Source: Natronospira bacteriovora
Lineage (GTDB): Bacteria > Pseudomonadota > Gammaproteobacteria > Natronospirales > Natronospiraceae
Assembly (NCBI RefSeq): GCF_030848495.1
Contig: NZ_JAVDDT010000006.1
Location: forward strand, 124,001-188,000
Length of the DNA: 64,000 bases
Direction: 5' to 3'
A program made the translations under genes and the position numbers. A model generated the notes under the pieces. That model did no database searches. It saw only the letters and a list, made by a program, of their open reading frames with translations, and had not been told where the DNA came from. Positions 26,010 through 36,272 of this stretch are shown piece after piece (position 1 is the first letter of the stretch; every line of letters begins with the position of its first letter).

Positions 26010-26643
26010 TGCATGGCCTCCATTCGCCACCGGGGTTCCTGTTCGGGTGCATTCAGCCCCCGCCACTTCATTTCTAGCACATCTCCGGGCGCCAGCGGGC
26101 CTACCCCCGCCGGTGTACCGGTGAGGACCACATCACCGGCACGCGGGCGCCAATAACGTGACAGGGCCGGCAGCAGGTCGGCAGGGCTGAACAGCATATC
26201 GACCAGCGTGCCCCGCTGACGGCATTCCCCATTGAGCCAGGTTTCCAGGCCGAGATCGGGCGGCAATTGCCCCGGCAGACCATGCCATTCATGAAAATCA
26301 CCCAGCAGGGCGCTGCCGTCGAAGGCCTTGGCCACGTCCCAGGGCAGGCGCTCTGCCTTGAGTCGGCTCTGTTCGTCGCGCAGGGTGAGATCCACGGCCA
26401 GGCCCAACCCGGCAATGGGCCGCTCCGTTTCACCGCTGAGCAACAGCGCCAGCTCACCCTCGAAATCCAGCCGCCCCAGGTGGAAGGGCAGCCTGGCCGT
26501 TCCCGGCGCCTGGCGGACGCTGCCCGGCTTGTGAAAGAAGACCGGCTGCGCGGGGCGCTCCGCCCCCATTTCACGGGCGTGGTCGGCATAGTTGCGGCCC
26601 ACGCAGAAGAGGCGGCTGGCGTCGGTAACCCGGATGGAGGCTG

Positions 26644-26647
<4 letters not shown>
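26006..26647 (-). CDS. Fumarylacetoacetate hydrolase family protein
   Basis: A 213-residue enzyme of the FAH fold, which cleaves or decarboxylates beta-diketo acids and includes acylpyruvases and oxaloacetate decarboxylases (YcgM/FAHD1 type). The N-terminal LFCVGRNYADHAREMG, the FFHKPGS segment, the metal-ligand FEGELALLL region and the C-terminal DVVLTGTPAGVGPLAPGD are characteristic. The expected length of about 215 residues fits the single-domain group. It overlaps ltaE and tspO by ATGA on both sides. Oxaloacetate metabolism next to ppc would make sense but is not shown. Confidence 0.87.
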
Positions 26648-27648
<1,001 letters not shown>

Positions 27649-27734
27649 TTTCAGGGGCTCCGTCAAACATGGCGGGAAAGTGCCAAACCATACCATCCAT
27701 CCGAAAACATCGCTGCAAGGAAGAAAAGGGCTCT

Positions 27735-27969
27735 TCGCGGAAAAGCGGGGAGGAAATTCGGGCGAGGTTGCCGGGGCGGGTCTTGGTGGCCCTGCCCAGA
27801 ACACGCCGTGAATACGTCCTTGTAGGCTCGAGGGAAACATCCCTGTTTCCCACGGTTCTGGTCAGGGCCACCAAGACCCTTTCCAGAGCGGTGATTCGGC
27901 GGGTTGGCGGGGGCGTGCCCGCCAACCCGCCGCCCCCAAAACCGCTCGTCCCTCCCCGCTTTTCCGCGA
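27735..27969. repeat. Nested multi-arm inverted repeat (MITE- or REP-like)
   Basis: This occupies most of the 383-base gap upstream of ltaE. The outer arms are 19 bases and perfect (27735-27753 with 27951-27969; TCGCGGAAAAGCGGGGAGG). Inside is a 25-base pair with one mismatch (27778-27802 with 27855-27879). It encloses a hairpin GGGAAACA/TGTTTCCC at 27832-27851. A separate hairpin with arms of about 12 bases (GCGGGTTGGCGG) lies at 27899-27929. There is no transposase. It could be a non-autonomous mobile element. Confidence 0.8.
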
Positions 27970-27975
27970 TGAACC

Positions 27976-28002
27976 AAAAAAAGGGGCACCCTTGGGTGCC
28001 CC
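27976..28002 (-). terminator. Rho-independent terminator of the Asp-rich lipoprotein gene
   Basis: Read on the minus strand, a perfect 9-base stem GGGGCACCC/GGGTGCCCC with a two-base loop is followed by seven T residues. It lies about 30 bases after the stop codon of the 931-residue lipoprotein gene. Confidence 0.9.
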
Positions 28003-28031
28003 TCTTCGTACAGCTCACGCCAAATAGCGGT

Positions 28032-30827
28032 TTACCAGTAAAGGGACAGGTCCTGATCGATACAGATCAGGCCCTGCCGAGTCTGCCCATCATAATAGTC
28101 GGCAGTTTGGCCTACCCAGTTGGAAACCACCATACAAACGACACCATCACTCCGTTCGGCGACATCAGCCACGGGGACAAGGTTGGCACCCGGGCCAGCA
28201 AGGAGCTCAAAATCCTCATTCACTGCACCCGAGTCCTTATCCACCAAAGCAATCCCGTCACGCTCCTGGCCATCCACTTCCAGGAAGTCGCCAGCGATGA
28301 ATACACCCAGCGAGGTGGCACCAAGACCGAACTGGGCATCTAGATCCGAAGACGGATTCCACGGCTGAAGTACACCATCGGTGTTGAAGGCTGCAAAACC
28401 GTCACGGGGGGTACTATTGGCGGTGTCGAAATTGCCGGCCACGTAAATTATGCCGTCGTGGTAGCTGATATGCCTCACTGATCCGTCGAGCTCCGGTGAC
28501 CAGGAGGTGACATTGCCATCGGCGTCGATGGCGGCGATATAATCGCGGGACTGCCCGTCCAGGGTGTCAAAATCACCACCCACATAGAGCACATCATCGG
28601 AGCCATCCATGGTCCCGATACTGCCACCCTCAGGATCAGGAAAGTCCGCCAGCACGTTGCCGCCGGCATCCAGGGCGACAAAACCATTGCGGTTGGTGCC
28701 ATTGACCTCGGCGAAACTGCCACCCATGACGATGGCATCGCCCAGGGCGTGTAGCCGCGTAACCCGGGGGTTGGGGAGGGAGCTGCCATCCTCCAGCTCC
28801 AGATCAGGCTGCCAACCCAGATCAAAGGCCCCGGTAAGCCGATCAAAACGGGCCACCCCATCGACTCGAATCCCTTCAGCCGTGCGCTCGCCCAGGCTAC
28901 CCACATAGATATAGTCATGAGTCTCCGCAAAGGCTGTGACCGTGGAACCCATGCCAGGCCCCCAGTCGCGAAACTCACCGGCCATATCCAGTGTGCCAAT
29001 GCCACGGGGATCCTGCAGATCCCAGACCGTGCCCGTGGTCGCGAAAAGCAGGCGGTCGTCCTCGACAATCACCCGGCTCGCACCCCGGGGCAGACGCAAC
29101 TCCGGCCCATCAAGCAGTGTTCCCTCCGGCGAGAAGAGAGCATAGTTTTTCTGCCGTTCGCCACCGATGTAGCGAAACAGCCCGGTAACCAGGATGTTGC
29201 CATCGATTTCCTGAATGTTAGACACCCCGACGGACCAGCCGAGGTTGCCATAGTTGGGCTGCGCCTCGGGCCAGTTCAGCTCATCACCGGTGTCGCGATC
29301 AAAAGCTTTCAGAGGCGTGGATAGGGATGGAAAGGGCGACTCCCCAAGATAGATGGCATCATCGGTGACGAGAAGAGCGCCGACCCAATTGAAGCCATGG
29401 TCAATCATCAGCGCCGACAAGTCACCATTTTCATCGATCCTGGCAAAACCATCCCTGGGCTCACCATCAACCTCGGTAAAATTGCCTGCCATGTAGACAG
29501 CACCATCCTCGGCAACCGTCATGTGGGAGATAGTCTCATCAGGATCGATCTGTGCGACCCAGCCCAGGAAGCTGCCGTCATCGGCGAAGCGGGCAACCCC
29601 TTCCTCCTCGTCGCCGGCAGTCATTTCCAGCGTCGTGACGGCGTAGATCTCGCCGTCGTGCATAGTCATCCGGTTAATGCTCGCATCATGGTCTAGCTCC
29701 CACGCCAGTACATCCCCTTGCCTGTTGAGCTTGGCGATCCCATCGACGTTGGCTCCGTTGATTGCGGTGAAACTACCGCGAACATAGAGCCGATCATCGT
29801 GAAACAGCAATTCGCTGACCATCCAACCATCTATATCTACTTGCCAATCACTGTCCAGGCGACCATCTTCGTCAACCCTGGCAAGCATCTGCCTTTCCTC
29901 TCCGTCGATGTAATCAAAGTCACCGGCGAGGAAATAGCCATCTTCACCATCGCTTACCATGGCACGAACCCGACCGCCCACCTTGGCAGTGGGCAGGGGC
30001 GTGTAGTGTTCCCGCTCCAGCGCCACAAAGCCCCCGCTCATGCGGGCACCAGCGGTCATTGACCCGCCGAAGAAGAGGTTGTCATCCTGATCAAACATCA
30101 CGGCCCGGGCCCACATATCGGTCACCGGCGCCATGGGGCGGCTGCCGAACACGGGCCCGAAGCCGGCACCGTCTTCCTCCAGGGCAAAGTAATAGCGCTG
30201 GTCGTTGTCCAGCTCTTCCACCCGGTAGGGGGGCTCGATGTCACTGGCGCTGCCACTGCCATCGTGGGCGGAATAGTTTTCCGGGTCCATGTCGGGGTCG
30301 GTGGACCACACCAGGCTGTAGCTGGCGCCACCCGCCGCATCCCAATCGACTTCGACTGCCTGATTGCGGGGCTCGGCCCAGGCATGGGCGACGGCTTCGG
30401 CGCTGCAGCTCACCTCGACGTCATCCACATCCTCGCCATCAATGACGCCACTGGCATTGTCGATCTGGCACTGCTGGCCATCCGGATGGCTGTCGACGGT
30501 GACCTCATAGCTGTCGCCATCGTCCAGGGTGGTTTCAAAGCTGAAGGCGCCATTGTCGCTCAGCGCCAGAAGATCATCGTCGTTGAGCAGCAGCTCCAGG
30601 GTGCCACCCGAAAGACCGCTGAGATTGCCGCCGACAGCGAAACCGTCGTCATCGTCGTCGTCATCACCATTGTCGTCGCCGTTGTCGTCATCGTCGCCGT
30701 TCTCCCCCGCATCGGAATCGTCGCTGCTGGACGAGCCCCCGCAGGCCGGCAGGATCACCGCCACGGCCAGTGACAAAATGAGCGCTGCGAGCAGACGCAG
30801 CAGATTCTCAGGATAGAGCTTTTCCAT
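28032..30827 (-). CDS. Large Asp-rich lipoprotein with delta-60/propeller-like repeats
   Basis: A 931-residue predicted surface or periplasmic lipoprotein. The signal peptide ends at the lipobox ILPAC (Cys about 29), followed by a Ser/Asp linker with almost uninterrupted aspartate (about 35-62). A small beta domain (about 65-145) and a fibronectin-like segment (about 147-225, YSLVWSTDPD, YRVEELDNDQRYYFAL) come next. The remaining 700 residues contain imperfect repeats of about 45-60 residues of the type VYMAGNFTEVDGEPRDGFARI and LYVGGDFDTLDGQSRDYIAAI, resembling delta-60 repeats that build beta-propellers. No enzyme motif is visible. The extreme acidity suits high-salt exposure. It is monocistronic with its own terminator. 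Confidence 0.75.
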   Translation of the reverse strand: MEKLYPENLLRLLAALILSLAVAVILPACGGSSSSDDSDAGENGDDDDNGDDNGDDDDDDDGFAVGGNLSGLSGGTLELLLNDDDLLALSDNGAFSFETTLDDGDSYEVTVDSHPDGQQCQIDNASGVIDGEDVDDVEVSCSAEAVAHAWAEPRNQAVEVDWDAAGGASYSLVWSTDPDMDPENYSAHDGSGSASDIEPPYRVEELDNDQRYYFALEEDGAGFGPVFGSRPMAPVTDMWARAVMFDQDDNLFFGGSMTAGARMSGGFVALEREHYTPLPTAKVGGRVRAMVSDGEDGYFLAGDFDYIDGEERQMLARVDEDGRLDSDWQVDIDGWMVSELLFHDDRLYVRGSFTAINGANVDGIAKLNRQGDVLAWELDHDASINRMTMHDGEIYAVTTLEMTAGDEEEGVARFADDGSFLGWVAQIDPDETISHMTVAEDGAVYMAGNFTEVDGEPRDGFARIDENGDLSALMIDHGFNWVGALLVTDDAIYLGESPFPSLSTPLKAFDRDTGDELNWPEAQPNYGNLGWSVGVSNIQEIDGNILVTGLFRYIGGERQKNYALFSPEGTLLDGPELRLPRGASRVIVEDDRLLFATTGTVWDLQDPRGIGTLDMAGEFRDWGPGMGSTVTAFAETHDYIYVGSLGERTAEGIRVDGVARFDRLTGAFDLGWQPDLELEDGSSLPNPRVTRLHALGDAIVMGGSFAEVNGTNRNGFVALDAGGNVLADFPDPEGGSIGTMDGSDDVLYVGGDFDTLDGQSRDYIAAIDADGNVTSWSPELDGSVRHISYHDGIIYVAGNFDTANSTPRDGFAAFNTDGVLQPWNPSSDLDAQFGLGATSLGVFIAGDFLEVDGQERDGIALVDKDSGAVNEDFELLAGPGANLVPVADVAERSDGVVCMVVSNWVGQTADYYDGQTRQGLICIDQDLSLYW

Positions 30828-30993
30828 GACCCGCTCCCCTTCGGAAGGTACAGAGTTTTTGGTTCTATCCAGCTTGGAACAGCCGGTCCAACGCTGCCAT
30901 CCCCCACGTGAGGCCCCCCGAGGCCCCAGATTTCGAGCCGAGCACGGGGAATGCTAGGCTCTGTGACGTTCGCACAGCCCGGGGAGCGAGAGC

Positions 30994-32379
30994 ATGGAGA
31001 CCATCGGCGAGGCCTTTCAGGCCCTGTCCGGCTTTCTTTGGGGGCCGCCGCTGATCATTCTGGTGGTGGGCGGGGGCCTGTACTTTCTGATCTACAGCCG
31101 CATGGGCCCCTACCGCTATTTCGGCCACGCCATCGCCATTCTGCGGGGCAAATATGATGATCCCGACGACCCCGGGGACATCACCCATGCCCAGGCCCTG
31201 TCGGCGGCACTCTCCGGGACCCTGGGGCTGGGCAATATCGCCGGGGTGGCGGTGGCCATCGGCATGGGCGGGCCAGGTGCGGTCTTCTGGATGTGGGTGA
31301 CCGCCGTGGTGGGCGTGGCGACCAAGTTCTTCACCTGCACCCTGTCGATCATGTACCGGGGCCGGGACAGCATCGGCCAGCTCCAGGGCGGGCCCATGTA
31401 CATCATCCGGGAAGGCCTGGGTGAACGCTGGCGCTGGCTGGCCGTCTTTTTCTGTGTCGTTGGCCTGTTCGGCACCCTGCCCATCGTGCAGATCAATCAG
31501 CTCACCCAGGTCGTGCGGGATGTGATCTTCGTGCCGGCGGAGCTGGTGGACCCTGACAATCACTTCACTTTCGATCTGATCTTCGGGCTGCTGATGGCCG
31601 GTATCGTGGCTGCGGTCATTTTTGGCGGCATCAAGCGTGTCGGTTATGTGGCCGCCCGCCTGGTGCCGAGCATGGTGGCGGTGTATCTGCTCATGACCGC
31701 CGGGGTGCTGGCCGCCCATGTGGCCGATCTGCCCGGCCACCTGCTGTTCATCGTTCGCGATGCCTTCACCGCCGAGTCCATCGGCGGCGGGGTCCTGGGC
31801 ATGATCACCATCGGGGTCATGCGCGGGGCCTTCTCCAACGAGGCCGGGATCGGCACCGAGGTGATGGCCCATGGGGCGGCAAAAACCAAGGAACCGGTGC
31901 GCGAAGGGCTGGTGGCGATGATGGGGCCGGTGATCGACACCCTGATCGTCTGCACCTGCACCGCCCTGGTGATCCTGGTCACCGGTGTCTGGCAGCAGGA
32001 GGATCTGGGCGGGGTGAGCATGACCGCCATGGCATTTGGCGATGTGCTACCCGGCGAGCTGGGGGCCTGGGTAATCGCTTTCGTGGTGCTGATCTTTGCC
32101 TCCAGCACCATGTTCACCTTCTGGTACTACGGCGCCAAGTGCCTGGGCTTTCTCATCGGCGCCGAACGCCAGCACTGGTACAAATATTTCTACACCCTGC
32201 TGATTGTGGTCGGCGCGGTGGTTTCCCTGGAGGCCGTCTTCGGCCTCATCGACAGCGCGTATGCCCTGATGGCCATCCCCACCATGACGGCAACGCTGAT
32301 GCTTTCACCGAAGGTGCTGGCCGCCGCACGACATTATTTTACACGCCTGAAAACCGAGGAAAGCGGCATGCGGCGTTAG
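30994..32379 (+). CDS. Sodium:alanine symporter family protein (AGCS)
   Basis: A 461-residue inner-membrane carrier importing alanine or glycine with sodium. The AGCS signature region is evident: ALSAALSGTLGLGNIAGVAVAI in the first third, GGPMYYI-like GGPMYIIREGL, and the FSNEAGIGTEVMAHGAAKT motif. About 11 hydrophobic segments can be counted. The ATG has GGGGAG seven bases upstream. It is convergent with the CHASE2-kinase gene, with only 16 bases between stop codons. Amino-acid import fits the proteolytic character of the region. Confidence 0.93.
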   Translation: METIGEAFQALSGFLWGPPLIILVVGGGLYFLIYSRMGPYRYFGHAIAILRGKYDDPDDPGDITHAQALSAALSGTLGLGNIAGVAVAIGMGGPGAVFWMWVTAVVGVATKFFTCTLSIMYRGRDSIGQLQGGPMYIIREGLGERWRWLAVFFCVVGLFGTLPIVQINQLTQVVRDVIFVPAELVDPDNHFTFDLIFGLLMAGIVAAVIFGGIKRVGYVAARLVPSMVAVYLLMTAGVLAAHVADLPGHLLFIVRDAFTAESIGGGVLGMITIGVMRGAFSNEAGIGTEVMAHGAAKTKEPVREGLVAMMGPVIDTLIVCTCTALVILVTGVWQQEDLGGVSMTAMAFGDVLPGELGAWVIAFVVLIFASSTMFTFWYYGAKCLGFLIGAERQHWYKYFYTLLIVVGAVVSLEAVFGLIDSAYALMAIPTMTATLMLSPKVLAAARHYFTRLKTEESGMRR

Positions 32380-32395
32380 CCGCCAGTGCAGGCCA

Positions 32396-34885
32396 TCAGG
32401 CTCTTCCACGGGATGCGGCAATGGGATTGTTGTTCTCGGCGTTACGCTTGGCCAGGGCGACCACCTGCTTGCGACACTGGCGGATGGCCTGAGCCATTTC
32501 CGAACCGCGCTGGAAACGGTCTTCCGGCTTCTTGGCCAGGGCCTTGTCCATGACCTGGCCCACACAGGGCGGCAAATCCAGGCGCAGATGGCCCACGTCA
32601 GGATGGCGGTCGTTGGCAATCTTGTACATCAGGGTCGCCAGTGGCTGGCCATCAAAGGGCAGCTCGCCCCGCAGCATCTGGAAAAACGTCACCCCAAGGG
32701 AAAAGAGATCCGAACGGCCATCCACCTTGCGGCCGAGCACCTGTTCCGGCGACATGTAGGACGGGGTGCCGAGAATGGTGCCGGTCTTCGTCTTGCTGGC
32801 ATCCGTGAGGCAGGCCACGCCGAAATCCGTGACCTTGATACGCCGGGTGCGGCGATCATAGATCATGTTGCCGGGCTTCACGTCACGATGAACCACATTG
32901 TGGCCATGGGCATAATCCAGGGCGTCCGCCACCTGAGCCACGATGTCGAACACCGTCGGCACCGGCAATAGCTTGCCGGGGCGGGTGTAACGCTGGAGGC
33001 TGCTGCCATCCAGATAGTCCATGGCGATGTAGGCGAGATCGGATTCCTCACCCACATCATAGATGGTGACGATGCTGGGGTGATTGAGGCGCCCGGCGGT
33101 TTCCGCTTCACGGAAGAACCGCGCGGTGACCTGCTCGAGTTGTTCGCCTTCGAATTCCTCGGAAAGCGCCACGGTCTTGACGGCCACCGTGCGGCCGATG
33201 CGCGGATCCCGGCCCAGATAGACCACCCCCATGGCACCCCGGCCTATCTCCTTTTCAATTTCGTAGCGGCCCAGCATGGGCTTCTGCATGCCGTCTTCGG
33301 TGAGCACCAGGCTGCGTACCGCACCACGACCGCTGCCAAGGGCCATCTTGCTTTCCAGTACGGCCAGCTTGCGGATGCGTGCATCCACATCGGCGAATCC
33401 GGGCGCTTCCCGGGCGATGTGCTTGAGCACGGACTGCGCCTTTGCGAACTGTCGCCGGCGTTCGAAGTCCAGCGCCAGGTCGTAGAGCTGATCCAGCAGG
33501 CGAGGGCCGGGCTGACAGCGCTTGAAGCGCTCGAAGGCGGCATCCAGCTTGCCCTGGGCCTGCCAGGCTTCACCCAGCTGCCGGTTGGCATCAGACAGCT
33601 CGGCAAGAAACACATGCCGCCGATCGGCAAGATACTGCTTCAAGCCCAGCAGGGCATGCCCGCCCAGCAGGGCCACTACGGGCATGGCCAGATCCAGTCG
33701 AATCATGCGCGCCATGGGCATGACCAGCTGGATGTTGAACAGCAACACCGCGAACAGCAGGGTAACGGCAATGGACGTGGCCAGGCTCAGTCGTGGCAGC
33801 AGATAGGCCAGATAGAGGCCCACCACCAGCAACAGGGCCCAGGGCAGCACAGCCAGCCATTCCGGTGCCGAATACAGGTCACCCCGGATCAGGGCGGTGC
33901 TGTGATGTGCGACGACCTCCACCGGACTCATGCGTTCGCCCAGGGGGGTCGGCAATGCATCCGCCCACTGTCCCGACGTGGTTCCGATCAGTACCGCGCG
34001 ACCGGCAAGATCCGCGTCGCTGACCCGCCCTTCCAGCAGGGCACCCATGGAGACGCGCCGGATGCCCAGGTCACGACTGTCACTGTAGAAGTGGGGCTGA
34101 AAGCGATAGGCGCTGTCCGTCGGCAGACGCACCCCCGGGCCCAGGGAAATCCCCGAGGGATCATTCACGCGAATGTCGCTGGTGGTGACACCCACCAGAT
34201 GGGCCGCCACATGCAGGGACAGGGCCGGAAGATAGCGACCATCGCTGCGAAGCAGCGCCGCCGGCTCCCGGATGGCGCGGCGATCAGCCGGTGGTGGCAG
34301 AAAGCCAACGCCGTTGACCTCATCGGCGAGACCGGGGAAAGCCGGCAGCAGACGCCCTTCCGGAATCGGCGGGGCAGCCGTCATGCGGCGCTGCAGCGTA
34401 CGCCCGAAGGACGGTTCGATGGAGGCGGGAATCATGCTGGCCTGCAGATAATCCGGCAGCCAACCCCCATCCAGGGCCTGTGCGCGAGCCTCCGGGGCCC
34501 AGCTCCGATAGGGCAGACCAAGCAACACCGGGCCGAGCCCATCCATGCGGGAGGCGAGCACGGCATCCGCCACCGGCCCGGCGAGACCCCAGTCCGAAGG
34601 CAATACCAGAGCGGTCACGGCCGCATCCGCTCGACGTACCCGCGACACCGTTTCACCCACCGCGGCCGCCAGACTGGTCCAGTCGGGATACTCGCCAAGG
34701 GCATCGTCATCAATCTCGACCAGGATCAGGCGATCACCGGCGGCCCGTTCAGGCGCCAGGCGCATGCCCCACTCGGAAATGGGACCGTCAACCGCCTTCC
34801 AGAGACCGCCAATACCGGCCAACGCCACCAACAGGGTGACAGTGAATCCGATGAAGCGATCCTTGTTGGCCCAGTTGAGTTTCAA
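32396..34885 (-). CDS. CHASE2-domain receptor serine/threonine protein kinase
   Basis: An 829-residue membrane receptor kinase. An N-terminal helix (about 12-30) precedes a large CHASE2 sensor domain outside the membrane (about 35-330). Three further hydrophobic segments (about 345-425) and a soluble helical linker follow. The C-terminal Hanks kinase (about 537-800) has GRGAMGVVYLG, the VAVK lysine, a helix-C Glu in FFREAETAGRL, HRDVKPGN, DFGV, GTPSYMSPEQ and GRSDLFSLGV, so all catalytic residues are present. The start appears to be TTG behind GGGGGG, because the next ATG lies beyond the first helix. It is divergent from a small barrel-like protein gene. The ligand is unknown. Confidence 0.9.
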   Translation of the reverse strand: MKLNWANKDRFIGFTVTLLVALAGIGGLWKAVDGPISEWGMRLAPERAAGDRLILVEIDDDALGEYPDWTSLAAAVGETVSRVRRADAAVTALVLPSDWGLAGPVADAVLASRMDGLGPVLLGLPYRSWAPEARAQALDGGWLPDYLQASMIPASIEPSFGRTLQRRMTAAPPIPEGRLLPAFPGLADEVNGVGFLPPPADRRAIREPAALLRSDGRYLPALSLHVAAHLVGVTTSDIRVNDPSGISLGPGVRLPTDSAYRFQPHFYSDSRDLGIRRVSMGALLEGRVSDADLAGRAVLIGTTSGQWADALPTPLGERMSPVEVVAHHSTALIRGDLYSAPEWLAVLPWALLLVVGLYLAYLLPRLSLATSIAVTLLFAVLLFNIQLVMPMARMIRLDLAMPVVALLGGHALLGLKQYLADRRHVFLAELSDANRQLGEAWQAQGKLDAAFERFKRCQPGPRLLDQLYDLALDFERRRQFAKAQSVLKHIAREAPGFADVDARIRKLAVLESKMALGSGRGAVRSLVLTEDGMQKPMLGRYEIEKEIGRGAMGVVYLGRDPRIGRTVAVKTVALSEEFEGEQLEQVTARFFREAETAGRLNHPSIVTIYDVGEESDLAYIAMDYLDGSSLQRYTRPGKLLPVPTVFDIVAQVADALDYAHGHNVVHRDVKPGNMIYDRRTRRIKVTDFGVACLTDASKTKTGTILGTPSYMSPEQVLGRKVDGRSDLFSLGVTFFQMLRGELPFDGQPLATLMYKIANDRHPDVGHLRLDLPPCVGQVMDKALAKKPEDRFQRGSEMAQAIRQCRKQVVALAKRNAENNNPIAASRGRA

Positions 34886-35062
34886 GCGCCCCCCTCGTTT
34901 CCGACCCGGAGCTTCCCGCAGAAGCCCGATCTTAACTGGTATATTAGCCTGCTGATCACGAAATGACCGAACCCGGAGCCAAAGGGTCCGGGCATTTTCG
35001 CGCCGGCCCGACTTCGGTTTAACGCCCGAACCGGGTCGGGGTTGACCCGCTCAGAGGCCCAT

Positions 35063-35764
35063 ATGAACACCCACTCTGCCACAAGGCGACGGAATATGCT
35101 CCTGTTGCTGCCCTGGCTGATTCTGGCCGGTGCCGTCGAGGCAAGCGGGCTTGACGGGCCGCGGGAAAGCGGCCTCAGTTACGAGGCCCGCCTGCAAAGC
35201 GAGCGCCTGCTACCCCTGGTGGAGGGTTCTCAACGCGACTTCAACCTGGAGTCCGCCAGTCTGCATCTTCGCGAGAGCGTGCGGGGCGGCCTCTACGGCG
35301 GCCTGCTGGGCGGTCTGCCTTCCCTGCGCTGGCGCTCGGAAGACAGCGAAGACACGGTCAGAGTGGGCGGCCATCTCTTTGGCCTGAGCCTGGGCGGCCG
35401 TCATCCGGCCCGCTCCCCGCTGGCGATGGTCTGGGAGGGCAGCTACATCTGGACGGAAGTGGGTGGGTCACTGGGCGACGGAGAACTGGATCTGAGCCTG
35501 CGGGAATCCTCGGCCCGCCTGGGGGTGGAATGGTGGCCGGGAACCATGGGCATGACATTGGGGGTGGCCCGGCAACGCGTCAGTGGCGAGGAGTTTCGTT
35601 CGGACGGCGACACGACACGCAGCCGCAGTCTTGGCTGGCGATCGGACGATCATGCCTTTCTGGAACTGGGGCTGGATGTGGGTGCCGGTGGCTGGATGAG
35701 CATTCGCTACCTGAATCGCGAGCCCCGCGGCACGACCCTGCTGATCTTCGGACAACAATTCTGA
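35063..35764 (+). CDS. Exported protein, possible small outer-membrane beta-barrel
   Basis: A 233-residue protein I do not recognise. A signal peptide (MLLLLPWLILAGAVEA after a short basic stretch) is followed by a region with alternating polar and hydrophobic residues, frequent glycine, and strands such as GGLYGGLLGGLPSLRW, LGVEWWPGTMGMTLGVARQ and WMSIRYLNREPRG. It ends in ...LLIFGQQF with a terminal Phe. These are features of outer-membrane barrels, including the C-terminal aromatic used by the BAM complex. I chose the ATG over a TTG seven codons earlier. It is divergent from the CHASE2 kinase gene and could be regulated with it. Confidence 0.6.
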   Translation: MNTHSATRRRNMLLLLPWLILAGAVEASGLDGPRESGLSYEARLQSERLLPLVEGSQRDFNLESASLHLRESVRGGLYGGLLGGLPSLRWRSEDSEDTVRVGGHLFGLSLGGRHPARSPLAMVWEGSYIWTEVGGSLGDGELDLSLRESSARLGVEWWPGTMGMTLGVARQRVSGEEFRSDGDTTRSRSLGWRSDDHAFLELGLDVGAGGWMSIRYLNREPRGTTLLIFGQQF

Positions 35765-35776
35765 ACGCCAGCCGTT

Positions 35777-36187
35777 TCAGTAGGGCGGCAGATGCTCGTT
35801 CAACCAGTCTTCGATCTGCTCGCGACTGAGCCGCCCACTGCGAACCGCCACCGTGCGACCACGGGCATCGAACAGCACCAAAGTGACGGCATCCACATCA
35901 TGGTTGTCGGCGAAGCGCTGGCCTCGGGGGGTATTCAGATCGGCCACCAAATAAAGCATGGCCTCGGGTTGACGCTGACGCACACCATCCAGTGCCTCCA
36001 TCAATTCCACGCTCTCGACGAAATTGTGGTCATGCACCAAAACCACCGCACGCTCACCGCCACCAATCTGGGTCAGATCGGTATCAAAACCCGGCGGCAG
36101 CATCCGCAGCAGTACCCAGGCCAGTGCAAGCAGGGCCAGGAGAACGATGAGCACCTGGATCATTTTCTTCATGCGCGACTGCGCCAT
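35777..36187 (-). CDS. Single-pass membrane protein with thioredoxin-like domain (hypothetical)
   Basis: A 136-residue protein with one N-terminal membrane helix (VLIVLLALLALAWVLLRML) and a periplasmic or cytoplasmic domain of about 105 residues. The pattern ERAVVLVHDHNFVES, MLYLVADLNTPRGQRFADN, VTLVLFDARGRTVAVRSGRLS is that of a thioredoxin-like fold. However, no CxxC is present, so a classical redox role is unlikely. AGGAG five bases upstream fixes the ATG at 36187. It is divergent from rlmM and convergent with the barrel-like protein gene, 12 bases away. Confidence 0.65.
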   Translation of the reverse strand: MAQSRMKKMIQVLIVLLALLALAWVLLRMLPPGFDTDLTQIGGGERAVVLVHDHNFVESVELMEALDGVRQRQPEAMLYLVADLNTPRGQRFADNHDVDAVTLVLFDARGRTVAVRSGRLSREQIEDWLNEHLPPY

Positions 36188-36272
36188 GTTCACTCCTCAT
36201 GGCCGATCGGGATGGATATCATCAGTTTGTCGAGACTCCAGAACAATGAAGTAAAGGCAAAGGAAACTCAAG

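Noticed and set aside
27649-27840. N-terminal extension of threonine aldolase
   Set aside because: The extra 64 codons lie in the nested repeat and have no similarity to the family. The GTG at 27648 gives the standard length.
33080-34966. 628-codon open frame antisense to the CHASE2 kinase gene
   Set aside because: The minus strand shows a complete Hanks kinase. The plus frame is low-complexity Gln/His/Arg sequence.
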